A DNA stretch of 5,398 nt from Sediminibacterium sp. GTDB taxonomy: Bacteria > Bacteroidota > Bacteroidia > Chitinophagales > Chitinophagaceae. Positions 1 to 5,398 of the stretch are shown one piece after another (the stretch's first letter is position 1; each line of letters begins with the position of its first letter). Under the pieces are notes generated by a model. The model saw nothing but the letters and a program-made list of their open reading frames with translations, made no database searches and was not told the origin of the DNA. The position numbers and the translations under genes were made by a program. The stretch is taken from assembly GCA_023256555.1 (NCBI GenBank), contig JALRFB010000076.1:1-5398 (forward strand). Direction: 5' to 3'.

Positions 1-2
1 GG

Positions 3-347
3 TGGGGTCCATTGGGTTTTAGTTTTGTGATTGAAACAACTGCAATGTTATTTGGATGGGTTTTAATTATGAAAGATGGTTTATTGTCAAGCTTGCATCA
101 ATATATTAAAGCAACACATATTCAAACTTATATTGTACAAGGTATTTTATTAGTGGCAGGTGGACTCGCAATTAATATTTCTTATCAGTACTTGCCCATT
201 ATGGTGATAAATATTTTAATTATTAGCAGCCAGTTATTGTCGGTATTGTTAGGCTTTATGTTTTTTAAAGAAAGATTAAGCCTAAAACAATGGGTGGGTT
301 TGGTGCTAATAATTGCCAGCTTTTTTGTGGTGGCCACTGCTGTTTAA
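3..347 (+). CDS. EamA/DMT-family transporter, C-terminal part (5' end outside window)
   Basis: This is the last ~115 codons of an inner-membrane permease. The frame is open to the left edge (first full codon at 3), so the TTG at 12 is internal and not a start. The visible protein is almost entirely hydrophobic, with about four membrane segments: one around FVIETTAMLFGWVLIM, one around YIVQGILLVAGGLAINI, one around VINILIISSQLLSVLLGFMF, and a final one around GLVLIIASFFVVATAV. The end pattern, a membrane helix then FFKERLSLKQWVG then a last helix finishing at the C-terminus, is typical of EamA repeats in drug/metabolite transporters, which have ten helices in two repeats. The substrate cannot be inferred; the family exports varied small metabolites. 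The stop is TAA at 345-347. No convincing hairpin terminator follows before the tRNA promoter. The family call is fairly secure; specific function is unknown. Confidence 0.75.
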   Translation, partial: WGPLGFSFVIETTAMLFGWVLIMKDGLLSSLHQYIKATHIQTYIVQGILLVAGGLAINISYQYLPIMVINILIISSQLLSVLLGFMFFKERLSLKQWVGLVLIIASFFVVATAV

Positions 348-376
348 AGCTGATTTTCAATAAATAAGCCTAATTT

Positions 377-408
377 TTTGCTATTTAAGGCGGCCTGGCC
401 TATATTTG
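377..408 (+). promoter_or_regulatory. Bacteroidota-type promoter of the tRNA-Phe gene
   Basis: A -33 element TTTG (377-380) and a -7 element TATATTTG (401-408) are separated by exactly 20 bp. This matches the Bacteroidota primary-sigma consensus (TTTG, ~19-21 bp, TAnnTTTG) without mismatch. Transcription should start near 413-416, giving a 5' leader of ~27 nt before the tRNA at 442. The bases right after the -7 element (GCTGCCCG, 409-416) are GC-rich in an AT-rich genome. In E. coli such a discriminator marks stable-RNA promoters under stringent control; whether that holds here is inference. The stretch between the transporter stop and the tRNA holds nothing else recognisable. Confidence 0.7.
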
Positions 409-441
409 CTGCCCGAACAAATAGCTCGGAATCTACGGAAT

Positions 442-517
442 GGTGCGGTAGCTCAGTCGGTAGAGCAAAGGACTGAAAATCCTTGTGTCGCCGGTTCGAT
501 CCCGGCCCACACCACCA
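442..517 (+). tRNA. tRNA-Phe (anticodon GAA)
   Basis: A complete 76-nt cloverleaf decoding UUU/UUC. The acceptor strands are 442-448 and 507-513. The D stem is GCTC/GAGC (451-454/463-466) with loop AGTCGGTA. The anticodon stem is AAGGA/TCCTT (468-472/480-484) with loop CTGAAAA and anticodon GAA at 475-477. The variable loop is GTGTC (485-489). The T stem is GCCGG/CCGGC with loop TTCGATC (495-501). The discriminator is A514 and the 3' CCA is encoded (515-517). One oddity: acceptor pair 5:68 is C446 opposite A509, a mismatch in an otherwise fully paired stem. The gene has its own promoter upstream and a terminator immediately after the CCA, so it appears to be a single-gene unit. Confidence 0.96.
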
Positions 518-549
518 AAAAAACCCCAACACAATGTTGGGGTTTTTTT
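518..549. terminator. Bidirectional intrinsic terminator between tRNA-Phe and the converging receptor/lipoprotein operon
   Basis: An 8-bp GC-containing stem, CCCCAACA (524-531) with TGTTGGGG (535-542), closes a 3-nt CAA loop. It is flanked by six A's on the left (518-523, following the A of CCA) and seven T's on the right (543-549). It therefore has a U-tract in both directions: after the tRNA on + and after the DUF4249 gene on -. The DUF4249 stop codon (TAA, complement of 548-550) overlaps the flanking A/T tract, so that transcript ends almost directly after its stop. Confidence 0.88.
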
Positions 550-1339
550 ATTGAATTCTAATGACTTTCTTTTCTACCGTATGTGCAGAGAAGATTCCCA
601 AAGCACCGCCTAGAATATTGGTGGGAGGATTTGCAGGAGTGGTTCCTCCTCCTGGTCCAGAACCTGATTGTTGGTTTAGTGTATAATAATATAAATAGGT
701 TGGCCTAGTTATACATTGCATTTCGACTGAAACTAGGTCTTTTAATTTTACTTGTAAGGAATCTGAGTTTCCTCTCAAAGGTCTTTGATTTGGTTTTCCA
801 TTGTTCAAATTATCATTGAAAACATGAAAAGTTTGATCTAAAGTGTCATTGATCTTTTGTATGAATCTATAACTATTTCCTAATTCAATGGGGTCAGTAT
901 AAACCGGAATGATACTGTATCTAATTTCGCCATTCACTAAAAAAGTGTTTATTCTTAAACTATCCAATGGAACTTTATTAGACATGGTTGAGTTGGCCGT
1001 ATATTTTTTTCCATCCACAGTCACTTCTAAAAAATACGTATTACCATAAGTTCCTTTAATTCGTTTTGTTTGATATTGTCCATTTTTTGTATAGCTTAAT
1101 GTATCTCTTACGCCTTGGTTATCATAAATAATTACAGATGCGTTTTCTACTACAGGATAATTCTGAGTACTACTCACATCAATCGATTTTGTAATTTTTA
1201 CAAAATAAGGTCCAGCTTGATCTGTAATACTACCATCAATTACCAACATAGACGCATTAGGATCTAGTGGCAAGCGTATTTCTTTATCGCAAGCAACGAA
1301 GAAAATGATACTAATGAAAAATATAATTCGCTTCAACAT
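548..1339 (-). CDS. DUF4249-family outer-membrane lipoprotein
   Basis: A 263-residue predicted lipoprotein. The N-terminus is a short basic-hydrophobic signal (MLKRIIFFISIIFF) ending in lipobox FVAC, with lipidated Cys17 followed by DKE. The body fits DUF4249: an N-terminal beta-rich region with LVIDGSITDQAGPYFVKI (about 32-49), an 'ASVIIYDNQG' strand (67-76), 'Y-LEVTVDGKKY' (102-113), and near the C-terminus the family's usual NPPTNILGGALGIFSA (237-252). A flexible Gly/Ser/Pro-rich stretch (about 225-239) precedes that motif. DUF4249 genes typically sit next to a TonB-dependent receptor, as here: the receptor stop and this ATG are 2 bp apart, implying co-transcription and probable translational coupling. 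Its role is likely as a receptor-associated lipoprotein, by analogy only; the ligand is unknown. There is no visible Shine-Dalgarno sequence. A shared bidirectional terminator overlaps the stop. Confidence 0.88.
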   Translation of the reverse strand: MLKRIIFFISIIFFVACDKEIRLPLDPNASMLVIDGSITDQAGPYFVKITKSIDVSSTQNYPVVENASVIIYDNQGVRDTLSYTKNGQYQTKRIKGTYGNTYFLEVTVDGKKYTANSTMSNKVPLDSLRINTFLVNGEIRYSIIPVYTDPIELGNSYRFIQKINDTLDQTFHVFNDNLNNGKPNQRPLRGNSDSLQVKLKDLVSVEMQCITRPTYLYYYTLNQQSGSGPGGGTTPANPPTNILGGALGIFSAHTVEKKVIRIQ

Positions 1340-1341
1340 GA

Positions 1342-3663
1342 TTAAAATTTAAATTGATAAGTAATACTTGGAACCCATCTAAATAATGCCGTTTGAATGA
1401 TTTGAGTTCTATTCATGTTTTTGGGATCATCTTGGAAGGTAATTCTATAAGCATTCTCTCTTCCGTAAACATTATATAAACTAAAATTCCAAGATTCCTG
1501 AAGTCTTTTCTTTTTCTTTTTATCATAAGTTACGCTAATATCTAAACGATGATTTTCAGGCATTCTATTGGAATTTCTAGATGCATATTGATAAAGTGTT
1601 TGACCTTGTAGATTGTATTTGCCTGTAGGAAATGTTACAGCATCTCCGGTATTATATACAAACACACCAGAAATAGACCAATTAGAGTTAATATTATATA
1701 TACCTACAATAGACAGATCATGCGTTCGATCTTGTCTAGCGTTGTACCATTTGTTTTGGTTAATACCCTCAATTTTTCTTTCTGTTTTAGATAATGTATA
1801 ACTAATCCAGCCAGTGAATACCCCTTCTTTTTTCTTTAACAACCATTCTAATCCATAAGCTCTTCCTATTCCATATAATAAAGCACTTTCTACATCTGCT
1901 AGCGTATTTAATTCTGCGCCATCTTTATAATCTAATTGATTTTGCAAACTTTTGAAATACAACTCTGTACTCATTTCAAACATATTTTGTTTGAATCCAT
2001 TTACATATCCAATACTATACTGATCTGCAATTTCCGGTTGTATGTTATAAGAGTTACCAATCCATTGATCAGAAGGACTTGAAGCAGTTGAATTACTAAG
2101 CAAGTGCAAGTGCTGCACATTTCTTGCATAACCCGCTTTAAAACTATTTTGATCTGTTATTCTATAATTCAATGTGAACCTAGGTTCTGGATTGATATAG
2201 GTTTTGCCAAAGCTAGATTTATTTAATTGTATAGTTGATTCTATATTTCCATTATTATAAATATTATAATTATCTCCACCCATTAATGTATAGGCGGATA
2301 TTCGTATACCCATATCAAAGCTAAGATTGGTATTAGGTTTAAAATTATTGCTTAAGTATACAGCATTTTCTAAACCATTTCTTCCTTGCTTTTTTATACT
2401 ATTATTTACTGTACCACTAAATTTACTTGGAGTAATGGTATGCAGTATTGTATTAAATCCAAATCTTAAATTGTTTTTTGGGTTTGCAAAAAATGTATAG
2501 TCTTGCTTTATATTTAGATCTTTAATATTTGAGTTGATATTAAAATTAGTTTCACCATTTTTTAATTTAACATTATAATTATAATCACTATAAATCAAAG
2601 AAGTGTTTAAAAATAGCCTGTTGGATAAAATTTTATTCCATCTAATCGTGCCCGTTTTATTTCCCCAATCAATACCAAACGCACTTCCTAATCCTAATTC
2701 GTCTTTACCAAAATAGCCCGATAGATAAATTTTATTTTTATCATTAATGGCATAGTTGGCTTTCATGTTCAAGTCATAGAAGTATAATATGTTTTCTTTG
2801 AATTTTTCAGTTGCTTTTAAAAACATATCAGCATAAGTTCTTCTACCTGAAAGAATAAAAGAAGATTTGTCATTTTGAATAGGCCCTTCAATACTTAATT
2901 TGCTACTAATTAAACCTAATCCTCCATTTGTTACATATTCTTTATTGTTACCCTCTTTCATCTTTACATCTAAAACAGAGGAGAGTCTACCACCATACAT
3001 AGCAGGAGCGTTTCCTTTTATTAATGTTGCATCTTTAATGGCATCGCTATTAAAAGTGCTAAAAAATCCTAATAAATGCGATGCGTTGTAAACTGGTGCT
3101 TCGTCTAATAAAATTAAATTTTGATCCGCCGCCCCTCCTCTTACATAATAACCACTATTACCTTCTCCTGCAGATTTTACTCCTGGTAATAACTGTAGTG
3201 TCTTCAAAATATCCTTTTCTCCAAATATAACAGGCACTTTACTGATTGTGGCCATATTTAAGGTCTCTGTACCCATTTGTGGCTTGGTCAAATTATTGTT
3301 TTTCTTAGAACTTTCAACAACCACTTCTTTTAATAAAGATTGTCCATTTAATTTTATATCGAATACCCTATTGCTATCTAACTGTAATTTTTGTACATAA
3401 TTATCATAACCTAATTGTGATACAACAATAGTGTATTTACCCTTAGATAAACTAATTGAATAAAAACCATATTCATTAGAGAAGACGCCCAGGCTGGGTA
3501 ATTCTTGAATTCTAATACTTGCTCTAATAATAGACTCTCCAGTTTGTTTGTCACGTATTGTACCACTAAGGATGACCTTATCTTGGGATAATACAACATT
3601 AGAAATAATTAGTAATAAAATTAAGGAAAGTAAAAAAGCTACTTTGTTGTGTTTGATCATCAT
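1342..3663 (-). CDS. TonB-dependent outer-membrane receptor with N-terminal carboxypeptidase-regulatory-like domain
   Basis: A 773-residue energy-coupled outer-membrane transporter. Order of parts: signal peptide 1-26 (cleavage probably VLS/QDK); CarboxypepD_reg-like beta-sandwich about 30-105 (ILSGTIRDKQTGESI ... GFYSISLSKGKYTIVVSQLGY); linker; plug about 140-235 with LLPGVKSAGEG, YYVRGGAADQNLILLDEAPV, LLGFFSTFNSDAIKDATLIKG and YGGRLSSVLDVKMKEG; then a beta-barrel ending in an aromatic residue (YQFKF), as expected for BAM-assembled barrels. A lysine-rich turn (DKKKKKR) lies close to the C-terminus. Two adjacent ATGs (3663 and 3660) could start it; either leaves the signal peptide intact. The downstream partner is a DUF4249 lipoprotein rather than SusD, so this is not a classic SusCD glycan system. 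Substrate unknown. The reading frame is intact, with normal length for the family. Confidence 0.93.
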   Translation of the reverse strand: MMIKHNKVAFLLSLILLLIISNVVLSQDKVILSGTIRDKQTGESIIRASIRIQELPSLGVFSNEYGFYSISLSKGKYTIVVSQLGYDNYVQKLQLDSNRVFDIKLNGQSLLKEVVVESSKKNNNLTKPQMGTETLNMATISKVPVIFGEKDILKTLQLLPGVKSAGEGNSGYYVRGGAADQNLILLDEAPVYNASHLLGFFSTFNSDAIKDATLIKGNAPAMYGGRLSSVLDVKMKEGNNKEYVTNGGLGLISSKLSIEGPIQNDKSSFILSGRRTYADMFLKATEKFKENILYFYDLNMKANYAINDKNKIYLSGYFGKDELGLGSAFGIDWGNKTGTIRWNKILSNRLFLNTSLIYSDYNYNVKLKNGETNFNINSNIKDLNIKQDYTFFANPKNNLRFGFNTILHTITPSKFSGTVNNSIKKQGRNGLENAVYLSNNFKPNTNLSFDMGIRISAYTLMGGDNYNIYNNGNIESTIQLNKSSFGKTYINPEPRFTLNYRITDQNSFKAGYARNVQHLHLLSNSTASSPSDQWIGNSYNIQPEIADQYSIGYVNGFKQNMFEMSTELYFKSLQNQLDYKDGAELNTLADVESALLYGIGRAYGLEWLLKKKEGVFTGWISYTLSKTERKIEGINQNKWYNARQDRTHDLSIVGIYNINSNWSISGVFVYNTGDAVTFPTGKYNLQGQTLYQYASRNSNRMPENHRLDISVTYDKKKKKRLQESWNFSLYNVYGRENAYRITFQDDPKNMNRTQIIQTALFRWVPSITYQFKF

Positions 3664-3763
3664 ATTATATTAAACAAAACTAGTTCAGTTTGGTTGAATA
3701 AAGATTATGAATTAACTTAAATAAGCTTTTATAAACATAAATTGATGTTAAATTAGTTAACCT
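3664..3763. promoter_or_regulatory. Divergent promoter region between the receptor operon and the serine hydrolase
   Basis: A 100-bp, very AT-rich gap from which both transcription units must start. On the minus strand 3682-3675 reads TAGTTTTG, an exact TAnnTTTG match, but it has no TTG at the proper -33 distance and would leave a leader of only ~5 nt before the ATG at 3663, so it is a weak candidate. On the plus strand no exact TAnnTTTG occurs; the nearest, TCAGTTTG (3685-3692), has one mismatch and no -33 partner. A short inverted repeat GTTAA-attag-TTAAC (3747-3761) abuts the hydrolase start and could be an operator or chance. Neither start has a Shine-Dalgarno sequence, as is usual in this phylum. 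Confidence 0.4.
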
Positions 3764-5053
3764 ATGAAAAAACAATTATTTATATTATTAATACAAATTC
3801 TTTTTGTTCCAATCATATATGCCCAGCAACATAATACAATAAAAAATATTTTAAATTCTATTCAGGATTCCACTTCAAAAAGTGTACTGGCCAATCCATC
3901 TACTTTTAGATATCAAATTATCTATACTCAAATTAATAGAGATAAAAATGGAGTACCCCATTTTACGAATTATGAATTAAATGCAGATTCCAATCAATAT
4001 TTTAATCCCGCTTCCATGGTGAAAATGCCTTTAGCATTTTTGTCTTTAGAGAAATTGAATGAACTAAATAAACCGGGAGTTAATAAAAATACGACCATTC
4101 AATTTGATAGCAATTATCAAAGACAGGTAGCTATGTATAAAGATGCATCTGCACCAAATGAAAAACCAACGCTTGCTCATTTGATTAAGCGCGCCTTTTT
4201 AATTTCTGAAAATGATCCCTATAATAGAATGTATCAGTTTATGGGTCAGGGAGAGATTAATAAAAAACTGCATCAAAAGGGTTATAGTACCGCAAGAATT
4301 ACTAGACAGTTTATGGGATATACAGAAGAGCAGAATAGGCATACCAATGGCATTCGATTTATAGACGAAAAGGGAAATAATATTTACACTGAAGCCCCGA
4401 AATATAATACAGATAGTTTTTATTTTGGTCCAACAGTATTAATTGGGAATGCACATTGGAATAGTAATGATGAAGTGGTGAATGCGCCTTTTAATTTCAC
4501 CAAGCATAATAATATTTCTTTAGAGGATATGCGTAAGATGCTTCAGGCAGTGGTGTTTCCAGCATCAGTTGAAAAACAAAATAGATTTAACTTAAAAGAA
4601 GAAGATAGATTGTTCCTATTGCAATACTTGTCTCAGTATCCTTCTGAAACGAATTATCCTAAATACGACACAACACATTTTTATGATAGTTATGTAAAAT
4701 TCTTTTTTCAAGATAGTACACATCGTATGCCCAATGGAGTTAGGGTTTTTAATAAGGTTGGATGGGCTTATGGATTCTTAACCGATGTGTCTTATGTATT
4801 AGATACAAAGAACAATATCGATTATATGTTGGCCGCTACTGTTTATGTAAACAGTGATGGCGTTGTGAACGATTCTAAATACGATGAAGCCACAGTGGGT
4901 TTTCCTTTCTTAAAACAAATTGGCACTGCATTTTACAATTACGAATTACAGCGTAAGAGAAAATATCAACCCAAATTGAAAAATCAGGTTGTACAATACG
5001 AAAAAAGAGATCCTTTAGACTATAGGCCTTCTATAAAAGAGGTAGATAATTAA
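3764..5053 (+). CDS. Secreted serine hydrolase, class A beta-lactamase fold
   Basis: A 429-residue exported enzyme. Signal peptide 1-20 (MKKQLFILLIQILFVPIIYA, then QQ). The three active-site motifs of penicillin-recognising serine enzymes are in order: SxxK as S84-M-V-K87 inside NPASMVKMPL; the SDN equivalent as S148-E-N150 in LISENDPYN; the KTG equivalent as K331-V-G333 in FNKVGWAYG. A nucleophilic Ser84 with Lys87 is thus likely. SxxK-to-SEN spacing (64) is like class A enzymes, but SEN-to-KVG spacing (183) is about 80 residues longer than in TEM-type enzymes (~104), indicating a large insertion. A clear omega-loop Glu (ExxLN) is not visible, so beta-lactam hydrolysis should not be assumed; a peptidase, esterase or amidase role is equally possible. 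After the fold lies a basic ~35-residue tail (QRKRKYQPKLK...). It is divergent from the receptor operon, and the stop TAA abuts the first downstream palindrome. Confidence 0.85.
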   Translation: MKKQLFILLIQILFVPIIYAQQHNTIKNILNSIQDSTSKSVLANPSTFRYQIIYTQINRDKNGVPHFTNYELNADSNQYFNPASMVKMPLAFLSLEKLNELNKPGVNKNTTIQFDSNYQRQVAMYKDASAPNEKPTLAHLIKRAFLISENDPYNRMYQFMGQGEINKKLHQKGYSTARITRQFMGYTEEQNRHTNGIRFIDEKGNNIYTEAPKYNTDSFYFGPTVLIGNAHWNSNDEVVNAPFNFTKHNNISLEDMRKMLQAVVFPASVEKQNRFNLKEEDRLFLLQYLSQYPSETNYPKYDTTHFYDSYVKFFFQDSTHRMPNGVRVFNKVGWAYGFLTDVSYVLDTKNNIDYMLAATVYVNSDGVVNDSKYDEATVGFPFLKQIGTAFYNYELQRKRKYQPKLKNQVVQYEKRDPLDYRPSIKEVDN

Positions 5054-5085
5054 AACTTGAGGTCACAATTTGTGACCTCAAGTTT
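5053..5085. repeat. Perfect palindrome 1 (16-bp arms), possible terminator
   Basis: The arms 5053-5068 and 5070-5085 pair perfectly about a single central T (5069); as RNA this is a ~15-bp stem with a 3-nt loop. It begins at the last base of the serine hydrolase stop codon. Its core TCACAA-T-TTGTGA (5063-5075) recurs in palindrome 2. On the minus strand it is followed by TTTTAATTAT, so it could terminate ORF6N transcription; on plus it is followed only by a short T run (5083-5085). It lies between convergent genes, the usual place for such hairpins, but its near-duplicate next door suggests a repeat family. Read in codons from 5057 it gives LRSQFVTSS, a resemblance treated under findings. Confidence 0.85.
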
Positions 5086-5093
5086 GGATGATT

Positions 5094-5124
5094 TCTTCAA
5101 GATCACAAATTGTGACCTTGAAGA
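5094..5124. repeat. Imperfect palindrome 2, related to palindrome 1
   Basis: Arms 5094-5108 and 5110-5124 pair at 14 of 15 positions around A5109. The single mismatch is A5102 opposite C5116. In a minus-strand transcript the same pair becomes G-U, so the RNA hairpin is fully paired only when transcribed from the ORF6N side. The 13-nt core TCACAA-A-TTGTGA (5103-5115) equals the reverse complement of palindrome 1's core, and identity with that reverse complement extends to 16 nt (5103-5118). Cores are 40 bp apart, with 8 bp between the two palindromes. There is no strong T-tract after it in either direction, so a simple terminator explains it poorly. Confidence 0.8.
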
Positions 5125-5134
5125 TTGACAACAA

Positions 5135-5398
5135 TTATTTAAACCCAATTCTTGTTCTATTTTCCCATTTGTTTTTTGCTGCATTTTCATCGAGAATATT
5201 TTCTATTGCCTCATAAATTTGAGTTAATTGGGCATCATGGCCGCCAAGTCTTTCTTTGATTTCATCCAATTGATGCTTGAAATCTGTTTTGATTAATAGA
5301 ACACGTCTTAGTTCTACAAAGGCCCTCATTATGGCAATATTCATATTTATTGCCTTTTTGGAGTTAATAATTCCGCTTAACATGGCTACACCTTGTTC
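5135..5398 (-). CDS. ORF6N-domain (phage antirepressor-like) protein, C-terminal part (5' end outside window)
   Basis: The final 87 codons of a gene entering from the right edge. The frame stays open through 5398 and reads EQGVAMLSG at the edge, so the ATG at 5383 is internal. The pattern EQGVAML-SG-INS-KAI-MNI-IMRAFVELR is the hallmark of the segment ending the ORF6N domain in Bacteroidota proteins. It is followed by a probable coiled coil (about FKHQLDEIKERLGGHDAQLTQIYEAIENIL in pieces: heptad-like leucine/isoleucine spacing) and the usual basic C-terminus NRTRIGF. ORF6N domains occur in phage antirepressor/KilA-N-type DNA-binding proteins, and Bacteroidota chromosomes often hold them outside obvious prophages, with unknown function. 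No other phage gene is visible here. It converges on the serine hydrolase across an 81-bp gap filled by two palindromes. Confidence 0.82.
   Translation of the reverse strand, partial: EQGVAMLSGIINSKKAINMNIAIMRAFVELRRVLLIKTDFKHQLDEIKERLGGHDAQLTQIYEAIENILDENAAKNKWENRTRIGFK

Noticed and set aside
442..517. tRNA-Phe as a genomic-island attachment site
   Set aside because: No second copy of the tRNA 3' end, no integrase and no composition change next to it are visible in the window.
344..532. Open frame of 62 codons on the minus strand
   Set aside because: It runs antisense through the whole tRNA-Phe; the peptide (WWCGPGSNRRHKDFQSF...) is the well-known translation artefact of tRNA complements, not a protein.
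1613..1801. Open frame on the plus strand inside the receptor gene
   Set aside because: It lies wholly antisense to a well-supported TonB-dependent receptor, has no promoter and no recognisable protein features.
2900..3091. Open frame on the plus strand inside the receptor gene
   Set aside because: It is antisense to the conserved plug domain; its openness follows from the codons of the real gene.
3411..3599. Alternative minus-strand frame inside the 5' part of the receptor gene
   Set aside because: It overlaps the conserved carboxypeptidase-regulatory-like domain in another frame and has no family features.
5063..5115. CRP/FNR-type operator suggested by TCACA and TGTGA half-sites
   Set aside because: The half-sites are in the opposite order (TCACA before TGTGA, only 3 nt between them) to the CRP consensus TGTGA-N6-TCACA, and the site lies between gene ends rather than at a promoter.
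5053..5124. CRISPR array
   Set aside because: There are only two non-identical palindromes with 8 bp between them, no spacers of typical size and no cas genes.
5054..5128. A 24-codon extension of the serine hydrolase if its TAA were read through, or a small separate gene
   Set aside because: It is in the hydrolase frame but follows a clean stop, has no start codon context, and its content is explained by the palindromes. It is treated as repeat sequence instead.

Overview
The window looks like chromosomal DNA from a member of the Bacteroidota, probably near the Chitinophagaceae, though the genus cannot be fixed from sequence alone. The reasons are low GC content, start codons without a Shine-Dalgarno sequence, a TonB-dependent receptor with an N-terminal carboxypeptidase-like domain paired with a DUF4249 lipoprotein, an ORF6N gene of the Bacteroidota type, and a tRNA promoter matching the Bacteroidota -33/-7 consensus (TTTG, 20 bp, TAnnTTTG).

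Layout from left to right. (1) Positions 3-347 (+) hold the C-terminal end of an EamA/DMT-type membrane transporter cut by the window edge. (2) Positions 377-517 (+) hold a well-formed promoter and a tRNA-Phe(GAA) gene with encoded CCA and one acceptor-stem mismatch. (3) Positions 518-549 hold a bidirectional terminator between the tRNA and the operon converging on it. (4) Positions 548-3663 (-) hold a two-gene operon: an outer-membrane TonB-dependent receptor, then 2 bp later a DUF4249 lipoprotein. (5) Positions 3664-3763 are a 100 bp AT-rich divergent promoter region. (6) Positions 3764-5053 (+) encode a secreted serine hydrolase of the class A beta-lactamase fold. (7) Positions 5053-5124 hold two related, nearly perfect palindromes whose cores are exactly 40 bp apart. 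(8) Positions 5135-5398 (-) hold the C-terminal end of an ORF6N-domain (phage antirepressor-like) protein, cut by the right edge.

The receptor and lipoprotein probably form one outer-membrane uptake unit with an unknown ligand. The serine hydrolase is divergent from them and exported, so it may act in the same envelope compartment, but nothing shows a functional link.

The most intriguing part is the right end. Read as codons, the palindromes next to the ORF6N gene spell LRSQ-F/I-VTSS, a peptide that, from memory, resembles a conserved ORF6N segment lying just upstream of the visible EQGVAML motif. This raises the possibility of a palindromic element shared between ORF6N coding sequence and neighbouring intergenic DNA. 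The complete ORF6N gene, outside this window, is needed to test it.
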